This document shows, piece by piece, positions 8,402 to 16,591 of a stretch of DNA of 64,000 nucleotides. The notes under the pieces are model-generated. The model was not told where the DNA came from. It did not search any database and saw nothing but the letters and a program-made list of their open reading frames with translations. The first letter of the stretch is position 1; every line of letters begins with the position of its first letter. Both the position numbers and the translations under genes were made by a program. The stretch is from NCBI GenBank assembly GCA_003240625.1, contig QFMX01000012.1, positions 10,039-74,038 of the forward strand. The letters run 5' to 3'. This DNA comes from Sphingomonas taxi (lineage in GTDB: Bacteria; Pseudomonadota; Alphaproteobacteria; Sphingomonadales; Sphingomonadaceae).

Positions 8402-10189
8402 TTGGATCAGGCACCACTTCAGCGGCGGACGTTGCTGGACGAACTCGATCGGCATTGGATCGCGCTGACGCTGCTCGCCTGGGTGGCGGTGGCGGCGTGG
8501 TCGATGGTCGATCGTTGGGGCCAGATCCGCTGGCTGTCACTCGGCGATACCGACGACAACATGCGGCTGATGCAGGTCCGCGCACTGCTCGACGGGCAGG
8601 GCTGGTACGATCTGCGCAACTACAGGATGAACCCGCCGGTCGGCTTCGACATCCACTGGAGCCGGATCGTCGACCTGCCGATCGCGGGGCTGATCCTGTT
8701 CTTCCGGCTGTTCGTGGGTAATAGCTGGGCGGAGCGGCTCGCGTGCGGGATCGCGCCGCTGTTGCCGCTGTCGATCGCGATGCTCGGCATCGGCGCGACC
8801 GTGCGGCGACTGATCAGCCCTTACGCTTGGCCACTTGCCGTGGTGGTCATGGTCGGTGCGACCGGCACGATGCTGATGTTCATGCCCGAGCGGATCGATC
8901 ATCACGGCTGGCAGCTCGCCATGCTGAGCCTGACGGTGGCGGGGCTGTGCGACACGAACGGGCGTCGCGGTGGCGCGATGGTCGGAATCGCCAGCGCGGT
9001 GTCGCTGTCGATCGGGCTGGAGCTGTTGCCGTATGCGGCGATGGCGGGGGCGATCATCGCGTTGCGCTGGGTGTGGGACCGCGCCGAGGCGGAGCGGCTG
9101 TCGATCTACGCGCTGACGCTGGGTGGCGGCAGCACGCTGGGGTTCGCGCTGTTCGCGTCGAATGCCAACCAGGCGATGCGGTGTGATGCGCTGACGCCCG
9201 TGTGGTTGAGCGTGATGATCGCGGCGGGGATGTTGCTGTTCCTGCTCGCGCGGTTCGGGCCGGCGTCGCGGGGGGCGAGGCTTGCGCTGGCGGTTGTTGC
9301 GGGTGCGGCGATCGTTGCCGGCTTTGCGTTGGTGTTTCCGCAGTGTCTTGGGCGGCCCGAGGGGATCTCGCCCGAGTTGCAGCGCAACTGGCTGGACAAT
9401 GTCCGCGAGGCCAAGCCGATCTACAAGCATAGCTTCCGGGTGGGGTTCGCGCTGGCGACGCTGCCGATCATCGGATTGATCGGGGCGATCCTTGCCGCTT
9501 GGCGGGCGCGTCGCGACGACCGGGCGGTCGGCTGGGCGGCGGTAGCGCTGTTCACCGCGTTCGCGTGCGCGATGTTGCTGTGGCAGGTCCGTGCGGGGCC
9601 GGCGGCGCAGTTGCTGGCGATTCCGGGGGCGACCGCGCTCGGGTGGCTGATCCTGCCGCGGTTGCTCGGCAATCGATCGGTGGCGGTGCGCGTGCTGGGG
9701 ACGGTCGGTGCTTTCCTGATCGTGTCGGGGCTGTTTGCCGGGATGCTGATCCAGTATTTTCCGATCGACCGGCCGAAGCCGTATGAGACGCGCGTCAATT
9801 CGGCGACGGGGAACTGCCTGCGGACGACCGTGCTGCTCGCGCTAGACAAATATCCGGCGCAGACGGTGTTCACCTTCGTCGACATGGGGCCGCGGTTGAT
9901 CACGATCACGCATCACGATGCGATCGCAGGGCCGTATCACCGCAACGGCGATGCTATCCTAGATGTGCAGCACGCGTTCGGGGGGACGCCGGACCAGGCG
10001 CACGCGATCATCAAGCGGCACGGCGCGACGATGCTGCTGCTGTGCCCGAACGCGGCGGAATCGACCAACTACAAGGCGCGCAGCCCTAAGGGATTCTATG
10101 CGCAGATGGCGAAGAACGATGTGCCGGCGTGGCTGACGCCTCTGCCGCTACCGGCGAAGTCGCCGCTGCGGTTGTTCAAGGTGGACTGA
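8402..10189 (+). CDS. Large polytopic membrane protein, possible GT-C glycosyltransferase
   Basis: The 595-residue protein begins at a TTG preceded by AGGAAAG. After a first hydrophobic helix (about residues 19-34) comes the acidic loop GDTDDNMR at 48-55, followed by PPVGFDIHWSR. About ten further hydrophobic segments follow, then a soluble C-terminal region of about 120 residues containing FVDMGPRLITITHHD. An acidic loop after helix 1 plus a periplasmic tail is the layout of GT-C transferases such as STT3 and ArnT, which take sugar from a polyprenyl carrier. I do not recognise the exact family. The neighbouring GtrA and GtrB genes support a role in transferring a lipid-linked sugar. Confidence 0.6.
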   Translation: MDQAPLQRRTLLDELDRHWIALTLLAWVAVAAWSMVDRWGQIRWLSLGDTDDNMRLMQVRALLDGQGWYDLRNYRMNPPVGFDIHWSRIVDLPIAGLILFFRLFVGNSWAERLACGIAPLLPLSIAMLGIGATVRRLISPYAWPLAVVVMVGATGTMLMFMPERIDHHGWQLAMLSLTVAGLCDTNGRRGGAMVGIASAVSLSIGLELLPYAAMAGAIIALRWVWDRAEAERLSIYALTLGGGSTLGFALFASNANQAMRCDALTPVWLSVMIAAGMLLFLLARFGPASRGARLALAVVAGAAIVAGFALVFPQCLGRPEGISPELQRNWLDNVREAKPIYKHSFRVGFALATLPIIGLIGAILAAWRARRDDRAVGWAAVALFTAFACAMLLWQVRAGPAAQLLAIPGATALGWLILPRLLGNRSVAVRVLGTVGAFLIVSGLFAGMLIQYFPIDRPKPYETRVNSATGNCLRTTVLLALDKYPAQTVFTFVDMGPRLITITHHDAIAGPYHRNGDAILDVQHAFGGTPDQAHAIIKRHGATMLLLCPNAAESTNYKARSPKGFYAQMAKNDVPAWLTPLPLPAKSPLRLFKVD

Positions 10190-10198
10190 CCTTAGCCC

Positions 10199-10280
10199 GT
10201 CATCCTGACGAAAGTCAGGATCCAGAGCCATTGGCGATACCGCTCTTGGCTCTGGATCCTGGGTCGAGCCCAGGATGACG
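10199..10280. repeat. Palindromic repeat family D, copy 1
   Basis: Inverted arms GTCATCCTGACGAAAGTCAGG, with a shorter right partner ending CAGGATGACG, flank an inner pair GGATCCAGAGCCA and TGGCTCTGGATCC (approximately). It fills the gap between the convergent membrane-protein and marC genes. Other copies are at 13586 and 36868. Confidence 0.85.
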
Positions 10281-10282
10281 AA

Positions 10283-10903
10283 TCAGTGCAGCACCACCGA
10301 CAGGCCGTCGAGTACGAACTGCACCGCGAGCGCCGCTAGCAGCACGCCGAGCAACCGCGTGATCACCGCCTCGATCTTTGCGCCGAGGATCCGCATGATC
10401 GGGCCGGCAGCAAGCAGCGCGACCAAGGTCAGCAGCAGGATCGTCACCATCGCGCCGAGCACGACCAGCGAGCGCTCGATGCCGCTGTTGCGGCTCATCA
10501 ACAGCATCACCGACGCGATCGAGCCTGGGCCCGCGATCATCGGCATCGCCATCGGAAAGATCGAGACGTCCTCGACCTCGGGATCGCTCGCGACCTTGGC
10601 GGCGCGGTCCTCACGGCGTTCGGTGCGCTTTTCGAACACCATTTCGAGCGCGATCAGGAACAGCATGATGCCGCCGGCGATGCGGAAACTCGCGAGGCTG
10701 ATGCCGAGGCCCTTGAGCAACGCCTCGCCAAACAATGCGAAGACGAACAGGATCAGCGCGGACACGCCGACCGCACGGATCGCCATCGCCCGCTTCTGGA
10801 GGGACGAAGCGCTCGCCGACAGCCCCGCATAGATCGGCGCGCAGCCGGGGGGATCGATGACCACGAAAAAGGTGATCAGCGACGAGATATAGAGTTCGAT
10901 CAT
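10283..10903 (-). CDS. MarC family (UPF0056) inner-membrane protein
   Basis: The 206-residue protein has six predicted hydrophobic helices and the family's conserved segments: FFVVIDPPGCAPIY at residues 12-25, FRIAGGIMLFLIALEM near 72-87 and the PMIAGPGSIASVM segment in the second half. MarC/YhcE-type proteins have no agreed biochemical function despite early links to antibiotic resistance. Its ATG overlaps the folD stop by four bases (ATGA), so it is translationally coupled to folD and ends the argB-to-marC gene string. Confidence 0.88.
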   Translation of the reverse strand: MIELYISSLITFFVVIDPPGCAPIYAGLSASASSLQKRAMAIRAVGVSALILFVFALFGEALLKGLGISLASFRIAGGIMLFLIALEMVFEKRTERREDRAAKVASDPEVEDVSIFPMAMPMIAGPGSIASVMLLMSRNSGIERSLVVLGAMVTILLLTLVALLAAGPIMRILGAKIEAVITRLLGVLLAALAVQFVLDGLSVVLH

Positions 10904-11775
10904 AGCGCGGCCTCGTCGATCATGACGCCTTCGCGGCGGCCTGCAGAGACCAGCGTGTTACGCAGCAGGCACGCGATCGTCATCGGCCCGACGCCGCCCG
11001 GTACCGGCGTGATCGCGCCCGCGATGTCGACCGCACTGGCGAAATCGACATCGCCGACGAGACCCGAGTCGGTGCGGTTGATGCCGACGTCGATGACGGT
11101 CGCGCCGGGCTTGAGCCAGTCGCCCTTGATCATCTGCGGGATGCCGACCGCGGCCACGACGATGTCGGCGCGGCGGATGTGTGTGGGGACGTCCTTGGTG
11201 CGGCTATGGACGACTGTGACGGTGCAGCTCTCGCGGAGCAGCAGTTGCGCCATCGGCTTGCCGACGATGTTGGAGCGACCGACGACGACCGCTTCCAACC
11301 CACTCAAGCTCGGCAGCACGCTCTTCAACAGCATGACGCAGCCGAGCGGCGTGCAGGGGACGAAGCCCGGCAGACCGGTCGCGAGTCGGCCGGCGTTGAT
11401 CGGGTGGAAGCCGTCGACGTCCTTGTCGGGGTCGATGGCGGCGATCACCGTCTGCTCGTCGATATGTTTCGGCAGGGGCAATTGGACGAGGATGCCGTCG
11501 ATCGTCGGGTCGGCGTTGAGCGTCGCGACCAGCGCGAGCAGGTCTTGGGCCGGGACGTCGGCGGGGAGCCGGTGCTCGATGCTCTCCATCCCGGCCTCGC
11601 GCGTCGCCTTGCCCTTCGATCGGACATAGACGTTCGAGGCGGGGTCCTCGCCGACCAGCACGACGGCGAGGCCGGGCGCGCGGCCCGCCTGCGCCCTGAA
11701 GGCGGTGACGCCGTCTGCGATACGGGCCCGGAGGCTGGCGGCGAAGGCTTTGCCGTCGATGATGGTCGCGCTCAT
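10900..11775 (-). CDS. folD: Bifunctional methylenetetrahydrofolate dehydrogenase / methenyltetrahydrofolate cyclohydrolase
   Basis: FolD interconverts 5,10-methylene- and 10-formyl-tetrahydrofolate with NADP and supplies one-carbon units. The 291-residue protein is full length. Visible signatures are the active-site region VYVRSKGKATREAGM (with the catalytic Lys and flanking Tyr), GILVQLPLPKHID and the nucleotide-binding segment VVGRSNIVGKPMAQLL. The C-terminal PVPGGVGPMT signature is present. The order on the minus strand is yggT, yggU, folD, marC with gaps of about 11 bases or overlaps, so co-transcription is likely. Other folate genes (folP, folK) lie elsewhere in the window. Confidence 0.95.
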   Translation of the reverse strand: MSATIIDGKAFAASLRARIADGVTAFRAQAGRAPGLAVVLVGEDPASNVYVRSKGKATREAGMESIEHRLPADVPAQDLLALVATLNADPTIDGILVQLPLPKHIDEQTVIAAIDPDKDVDGFHPINAGRLATGLPGFVPCTPLGCVMLLKSVLPSLSGLEAVVVGRSNIVGKPMAQLLLRESCTVTVVHSRTKDVPTHIRRADIVVAAVGIPQMIKGDWLKPGATVIDVGINRTDSGLVGDVDFASAVDIAGAITPVPGGVGPMTIACLLRNTLVSAGRREGVMIDEAAL

Positions 11776-11786
11776 GCCCGCGGTCC

Positions 11787-12083
11787 TTAAAGACCGGCGG
11801 CGATTTCCGCCAGCGTAGCGACATCACCGACGATGTGCAGGCGCTTCAAGCGGGCGGTCTCGCCAGCGACGATCGTTACGGCGCGCTTGGGTACGCCGAA
11901 AGTCTTGGCGACGAGGGCGACCAGCCCGGCGTTCGCGGCGCCATCGACGGGAGCGGCTGCCAGTCGCGCGGCGAAATGCTCGGGCGTTCCGGCGGCGAGA
12001 GCGTCGCGACCGCCGCGCGGGGTTACCCGGACAGCGATCGCCAAGCCGTCATCGACCGCGCGCCAGGCTGCCGGCCCGATCAA
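11787..12083 (-). CDS. DUF167 / YggU family protein
   Basis: A 98-residue member of the YggU family: LAIAVRVTPRGGRDAL opens the domain, and DGAANAGLVALVAKTFGVPK with VTIVAGETARLKRLHI closes it. The function of the family is unknown. The likely start is a TTG at 12083 whose last two bases are part of the yggT stop (TTGA); reading further upstream in the same frame would run back through yggT in the wrong frame. Tight coupling to yggT is the usual arrangement in alphaproteobacteria. Confidence 0.82.
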   Translation of the reverse strand: MIGPAAWRAVDDGLAIAVRVTPRGGRDALAAGTPEHFAARLAAAPVDGAANAGLVALVAKTFGVPKRAVTIVAGETARLKRLHIVGDVATLAEIAAGL

Positions 12084-12382
12084 TAGGCCGCGACGAGGTA
12101 GTTCTGCGCGATGTTCGGGATGACGATGTTGGTCAGGATGTAGAGGATCAGCAGCACGACCAGCGGCGACAGATCGAGCGCGCCGAAATCGGGCAGGATG
12201 CGGCGGATCGGGCGGTACAGCGGCTCGGTGATCTTCTGCAGCGCGTTCCAGACCGTACGGACGAAATCGCTGTGCGTGTTGATGACGTTGAACGCGATCA
12301 GCCAAGACAGGATCGCCTGGATGACGATGACCCACCAGACGAGGTTGAGCAGCAACTGGACGATCTGAAGAAGGGCGATCAA
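12080..12382 (-). CDS. YggT family membrane protein
   Basis: The 100-residue protein has two hydrophobic helices (about residues 5-28 and 70-90) separated by the conserved KITEPLYRPIRRILPDFG segment, which defines the family. YggT proteins are small inner-membrane proteins linked by genetics to osmotic stress and, in some bacteria, to cell-division or envelope factors; the mechanism is unknown. It precedes yggU with an overlapping stop and start. A family B repeat lies between it and argB. Confidence 0.88.
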   Translation of the reverse strand: MIALLQIVQLLLNLVWWVIVIQAILSWLIAFNVINTHSDFVRTVWNALQKITEPLYRPIRRILPDFGALDLSPLVVLLILYILTNIVIPNIAQNYLVAAY

Positions 12383-12469
12383 GGCAAGGGTCTCCGCTGG
12401 TGTATTGCCGATATAAGGTGGCGGGGGGAGAACGAGAAGCCCTAGGTCGTGACGATGTTTACCGCCTTC

Positions 12470-12583
12470 ATCCTCCCCTGAAAGGGGAGGTGGCGCGCAG
12501 CGACGGAGGGGTATCGCCCTATCGAGAGCGGGTCACCCCTCCGTCAGCGCTGCGCGCTGCCACCTCCCCTGCCAGGGGAGGAT
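12470..12583. repeat. Palindromic repeat family B, copy 2
   Basis: End arms ATCCTCCCCTGAAAGGGGAGG and CCTCCCCTGCCAGGGGAGGAT, with the inner pair CGACGGAGGGGT and ACCCCTCCGTC. It sits between argB and yggT, which are read in the same direction, and so may separate or attenuate their transcripts. Confidence 0.9.
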
Positions 12584-12609
12584 TGGCGAAAAATGGTCCG
12601 GCTTCCCCC

Positions 12610-13527
12610 TTACCGCGTCCGCCCGTTAGCGCTGACCAGCGTGCCGGCACCCTGCTTGGTGAAAATCTCCAACAGCATCGCGTGGGGTACGCGGCCGTCG
12701 ATGATCACCGCGGCGTCGACGCCCGATTCGACCGCCGCGACGCAGGTGTCGAGCTTGGGGATCATGCCGCCGGTCACGGTGCCGTCGGCGCGGAGTTCGG
12801 CGATCCGCGCAGGATCGAGGTCGGTGAGCAGCTCGCCCTGCTTGTCGAGCACGCCGACGATGTCGGTCAGCAGGAAGAACCGCGCCGCGCCCATCGCGGC
12901 GGCGATCGCGCCTGCCATCGTGTCGGCGTTGATGTTGTAGGTGTGGCCGTCGGCGCCGATGCCGATCGGGGCGATCACCGGGATGATGTCGGCGGCGATC
13001 AGCGTGTCGAGGATCGTCCGGTCGACCGCGATCGGCTCGCCGACGAAGCCCAAGTCGACGTGACGCTCGATCCCCTGGAGCTTGTCGGGCTCGCGGCCGT
13101 GGCCGACTTTCTGCGCGAGGACTAAGCCGGCGTCCTTGCCCGAAATGCCGACCGCGCGGCCGCCGGCCTGGCCGATCCAGCCGACGATTTCCTTGTTGAT
13201 CGAGCCGGCCAGAACCATCTCGGCGATCTGCGCGGTTTCCGCATCGGTGACGCGCAGGCCGTCGACGAAGCGCGACTCCACGCCCAGCCGCTTGAGCATC
13301 GCGCCGATCTGAGGCCCGCCGCCGTGGACGACGACCGGGTTGATGCCGACTGCCTTCAGCAGCACCATGTCCTCGGCGAAATCGCGCTGCAGCTCAGGGT
13401 CGCCCATCGCGTGGCCGCCGTATTTCACGACGAACGTCTTGCCGGCGTAACGCTGAAGATACGGCAGCGCCTCGGTGAGCGTTTCCGCCTTGGCGAGCAG
13501 GGCGGGATCGGGCGTGTGATCGGTCAT
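12610..13527 (-). CDS. argB: Acetylglutamate kinase
   Basis: ArgB phosphorylates N-acetyl-L-glutamate, the second step of arginine synthesis. The 305-residue amino-acid kinase fold shows VVKYGGHAMGD near residues 33-43, VVVHGGGPQIGAML near 65-78 with the glycine-rich nucleotide/substrate loop, and the C-terminal ADTMAGAIAAAMGA region. The N-terminal helix before the fold (about 30 residues) is the type found in arginine-sensitive hexameric enzymes, so feedback inhibition by arginine is plausible. No other arginine gene is adjacent. Confidence 0.95.
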   Translation of the reverse strand: MTDHTPDPALLAKAETLTEALPYLQRYAGKTFVVKYGGHAMGDPELQRDFAEDMVLLKAVGINPVVVHGGGPQIGAMLKRLGVESRFVDGLRVTDAETAQIAEMVLAGSINKEIVGWIGQAGGRAVGISGKDAGLVLAQKVGHGREPDKLQGIERHVDLGFVGEPIAVDRTILDTLIAADIIPVIAPIGIGADGHTYNINADTMAGAIAAAMGAARFFLLTDIVGVLDKQGELLTDLDPARIAELRADGTVTGGMIPKLDTCVAAVESGVDAAVIIDGRVPHAMLLEIFTKQGAGTLVSANGRTR

Positions 13528-13585
13528 GCCGATCCCTTAGACAGTCAAGGGAGGTAGCGAAAGCATCACCGCGTATCACCAATTC

Positions 13586-13668
13586 CGTCATCCTGACGAA
13601 AGTCAGGACCCAGGATCACGAACGGGGTCCCTTGCGGCTCTGGGTCCTGACTTTCGTCAGGATGACGG
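13586..13668. repeat. Palindromic repeat family D, copy 2
   Basis: Inverted arms CCGTCATCCTGACGAAAGTC and GACTTTCGTCAGGATGACGG surround an inner GGACCCAG/CTGGGTCC pair. It lies between the vut transporter stop and argB, read in the same direction. Confidence 0.9.
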
Positions 13669-13676
13669 AGAGAGTG

Positions 13677-14324
13677 TTATGCCCGGTCCAGCCGGCGCCC
13701 CAATCGCACGAAGAACGTGATCAGGAACGGCACCAACACGATCGACAGCACGACCTTGGTTAGCATCTGCCCCTCCATGAGCCCGAGGATCGGCCGCTCG
13801 CCCAGGAACGAGATGGTGATGAACAAGATCGTGTCGATGATCTGCGAGATGATGCTCGCGATCATGCCGCGGAGCCATACGAGCTTGCCCTCGCCGCTGC
13901 CGACCTGTCCCGACAGCTTCGAGAAGATCAGCACGTTGAGCGTCTGCGAGATGCCGTAGGAGATCAGCCCGGCGATCATCATCCGCGAACTCTGGCCGAC
14001 CACGATCGGGAACGCGTCGACCGCGGGCGGGTACATCCCCGGATCGTGCGGCAGTGCCAGCACCAGGTGGATCAGCGCCGCCGATACCAGCAACGGGATG
14101 AACCCGAGCCGGACGAGGAACGTCGCGGTCTTCTGGCCGTGCAGCTCGGAGATCGCGCTGCTCAGCACCACCAGCAGCAGGAAACCGAAGATCCCCGCCT
14201 CGACCGCGAGCGGGCCGAGCGCGACCTGTTTCACCCCCAGCACGCCGGCGATGCACACCATGCCGCCGTACAGAACCGAGAAAACGAAGAGCGAACGCGG
14301 AAACGCGGGAATAGGCTTGTCCAT
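13677..14324 (-). CDS. Queuosine precursor transporter, VUT/YhhQ family
   Basis: The 215-residue protein has six hydrophobic helices and family landmarks: LYGGMVCIAGVLGVKQVALG near the start, AISELHGQKTATFLVRLG, and SYGISQTLNVLIFSKLS in the second half. YhhQ imports preQ0/preQ1 for queuosine modification of tRNA anticodons. The start is set at the ATG 14324 (MDKPIPAFPR) rather than an upstream TTG, since the membrane region begins soon after. It is divergent from the nucleoside transporter at 14464. Confidence 0.85.
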   Translation of the reverse strand: MDKPIPAFPRSLFVFSVLYGGMVCIAGVLGVKQVALGPLAVEAGIFGFLLLVVLSSAISELHGQKTATFLVRLGFIPLLVSAALIHLVLALPHDPGMYPPAVDAFPIVVGQSSRMMIAGLISYGISQTLNVLIFSKLSGQVGSGEGKLVWLRGMIASIISQIIDTILFITISFLGERPILGLMEGQMLTKVVLSIVLVPFLITFFVRLGRRLDRA

Positions 14325-14463
14325 CGCCCGGGACGCTAGCGCAAACCGCTGCGCCGTCAAATGACTAGCCCTCAAATGACTGGCGAGCGCCGCGCACCCG
14401 TGTCATGTCGGTCGCTTGCGCGGCCGGGGGGCGGCGCGTGTCAGTCAAAAATGCAGGGCGTCC

Positions 14464-15729
14464 ATGGAAAGACTAGTCATCGGCCTTGCAGGCATCGCCG
14501 TCATTCTGGGCATCGCCGTGCTGTTGTCGAGCGACCGCCGCGCGATCCGCCTGCGCATCGTCGGCGCGGCGTTCGCGTTGCAGGCCGGGATCGCGGTGCT
14601 CGTGCTGTATTCGAGCTTCGGCAAGGTGGTGCTCGGCGAGATGTCGGGCGGGGTCGCCAACCTGCTGGGTTATTCGCAGAAGGGCACCGAATTCCTGTTC
14701 GGCAAGATGGCGACGCCCGAGATCGGCGGGCAAAGCTTTGCGATCGCCGCGCTGCCGGTGATCATCTTCTTCGCCAGCCTCGTCTCGATCCTCTATTATC
14801 TCGGCATCATGCAGCTGGTGGTGCGCTGGGTCGGCGGGGGGATCGAGAAGGTCATCGGCGTCTCGAAGGTCGAATCTTTGTGCGCGGCGGCGAACATCTT
14901 CGTCGGCCAGAGCGAATCGCCGCTGGTGATCCGGCCGTATCTCGCAGGCCTCACCCCGGCGCAGTTGTTCACGGTGATGACGAGCGGGATGGCGGGCGTC
15001 GCGGGGACGATCCTCGCGGCGTATGCGTCGATGGGCATCCGGATCGATTACTTGCTCGCCGCGAGCTTCATGGCGGCGCCGGGCGGAATCCTGATGGCGA
15101 AGATCATTATGCCCGACCGCATCATGCCGCCCGAAGGCGAACTCGCGCTTGGCGATTTGCCGGGTGAATCGTCCGCGGGCGAACCCATGCCGCAAGCCAC
15201 GCACGACGAAGAGAAGCCCGCCAACCTGATCATGGCCGCCGCCCAGGGCGCGCAGACCGGCGTGCGCTTGGCCGTCGCGGTCGGCGCGATGGTGCTGGCG
15301 TTCGTGGCGCTGGTGGCACTCGCGAACGGGCTGCTCGGCGGGCTCGGCAACATGATCGGGCTGCCGGGGCTGAGCTTCCAGGGGCTGCTCGGCTATGTCT
15401 TCGCGCCGATCATGTTCCTGCTGAACGTGCCGTGGAGCGAGGCGGGGATCGCCGGCGGGCTGTTCGGGCAGAAGATCGTGCTGAACGAATTCGTCGCGTA
15501 CATTTCACTCGGCACGCAGACCGGGCTCAGCCCGCGGACGATCGCGGTGATCACCTTCTCGCTGTGCGGGTTCGCGAACTTTTCGTCGATCGCGATCCAG
15601 ATGGCGGTGACCGGCAGCCTCGCGCCGAACCAGCGGCCGATGATCGCCAAGCTCGGCCTGCGCGCGCTGGCGGCAGGGAGTCTGGCGAACCTGATGTCGG
15701 CCGCGCTCGCGGGTCTGCTGATCGGCTGA
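14464..15729 (+). CDS. Concentrative nucleoside transporter, NupC/CNT family
   Basis: The 421-residue inner-membrane protein carries CNT signatures: an N-terminal three-helix region, then SLVSILYYLGIMQLVVRW, the substrate/ion site ANIFVGQSESPLVIRPYL near residues 155-172, and the second-half GLSPRTIAVITFSLCGFANF. CNT proteins import nucleosides with Na+ or H+. The ATG at 14464 fits the family start; the frame opens further upstream but that part is polar and unlike the family. The gene is followed by a family B repeat. Confidence 0.9.
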   Translation: MERLVIGLAGIAVILGIAVLLSSDRRAIRLRIVGAAFALQAGIAVLVLYSSFGKVVLGEMSGGVANLLGYSQKGTEFLFGKMATPEIGGQSFAIAALPVIIFFASLVSILYYLGIMQLVVRWVGGGIEKVIGVSKVESLCAAANIFVGQSESPLVIRPYLAGLTPAQLFTVMTSGMAGVAGTILAAYASMGIRIDYLLAASFMAAPGGILMAKIIMPDRIMPPEGELALGDLPGESSAGEPMPQATHDEEKPANLIMAAAQGAQTGVRLAVAVGAMVLAFVALVALANGLLGGLGNMIGLPGLSFQGLLGYVFAPIMFLLNVPWSEAGIAGGLFGQKIVLNEFVAYISLGTQTGLSPRTIAVITFSLCGFANFSSIAIQMAVTGSLAPNQRPMIAKLGLRALAAGSLANLMSAALAGLLIG

Positions 15730-15735
15730 CTTTCG

Positions 15736-15851
15736 ATCCTCCCCTGCAAGGGGAGGTGGCAGCCGCTTGGCTGACGGAGGGGTATCGCCCTCTCGACAGC
15801 GCACTACCCCTCCGTCTGGCTACGCCAGCCACCTCCCCTCGCAGGGGAGGA
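15736..15851. repeat. Palindromic repeat family B, copy 3
   Basis: End arms ATCCTCCCCTGCAAGGGGAGG and CCTCCCCTCGCAGGGGAGGA with the inner pair TGACGGAGGGGT and ACCCCTCCGTC. It lies a few bases past the nucleoside-transporter stop, between convergent genes. Confidence 0.9.
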
Positions 15852-15870
15852 GAGGCGCCCCTAAACGCAA

Positions 15871-15933
15871 TCGGGCCCGCCACCTTCCGGCGACGGGCCC
15901 GACGACACTGCCTCGCGGGGGGACGCGAGGCAG
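15871..15933. terminator. Two adjacent hairpins between convergent genes, probable terminator
   Basis: The first hairpin pairs TCGGGCCCG (15871-15879) with CGGGCCCGA (15894-15902). The second pairs CTGCCTCGCG (15908-15917) with CGCGAGGCAG (15924-15933). They lie 21 bases past the fasciclin gene's stop on the minus strand. There is no clear T-run, so termination is an inference from strength and position. Confidence 0.5.
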
Positions 15934-15953
15934 CTATCTCGTATGATGGCCGA

Positions 15954-16508
15954 TTACGGCAGCATCACCGTGTCGATGACGTGAATCACGCCGTTCGACT
16001 GCATGACGTTGGCGATCGTGACGCGGCCCTTGTGGCCCTTGCCGTCCATGATGCCCCAGCCGGTGCCGGCCTTCTTGAACATCAGCGGCTCGCCCTGCAC
16101 GGTGGTGTAGGTCGCGGTGCCGCCGTTCGCCTTCGCCTTGGCGGCGATGTCGGCGGCGGTGATCGTGCCGGGGACGACGTGATAGGTCAGCACGGCAGAC
16201 AGCTGCGCCTTGTTCTCGGGCTTGAGCAGCGTGTCGACAGTGCCGGCGGGCAACTTCTTGAACGCGGCATTGGTCGGCGCGAACACCGTGAACGGACCCG
16301 GGCCCGACAGCGTCTCGACCAGGCCGGCGGCCTTCACCGCGGCGACCAGCGTCGTGTGATCCTTCGAATTGACCGCGTTCTCGACGATCGTCTTGGTCGG
16401 GTACATCGCGGCGCCGCCGACCATGGGATTGGTCTGCGCGGCGACGATCGCACTGCCGCTGACGGCGATGGCGGCGGCGACGATCGCGGTACGAAACACG
16501 TGATTCAC
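15954..16508 (-). CDS. Secreted fasciclin-domain protein
   Basis: The 184-residue protein begins with a signal peptide (positive start, then a hydrophobic stretch to about residue 24, ending AAQ). One FAS1 domain follows: TLVAAVKAAGLVETLSG, FTVFAPTNAAFKKLP in the H1 box, VLTYHVVPG in the H2 region, and the final GVIHVIDTVMLP. Bacterial FAS1 proteins are exported to the periplasm or surface and are linked to adhesion; the partner is unknown. The gene is the only one between its own hairpin terminator and dapF, so it is probably transcribed alone. Confidence 0.9.
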   Translation of the reverse strand: MNHVFRTAIVAAAIAVSGSAIVAAQTNPMVGGAAMYPTKTIVENAVNSKDHTTLVAAVKAAGLVETLSGPGPFTVFAPTNAAFKKLPAGTVDTLLKPENKAQLSAVLTYHVVPGTITAADIAAKAKANGGTATYTTVQGEPLMFKKAGTGWGIMDGKGHKGRVTIANVMQSNGVIHVIDTVMLP

Positions 16509-16591
16509 GGCATGCTCTCCTGCACTGCGCCGGTCGGCCGACGCTTCTGCGGGAAGATACGGCCGGATCGAGGGAATGATGCAGCCGCGTT

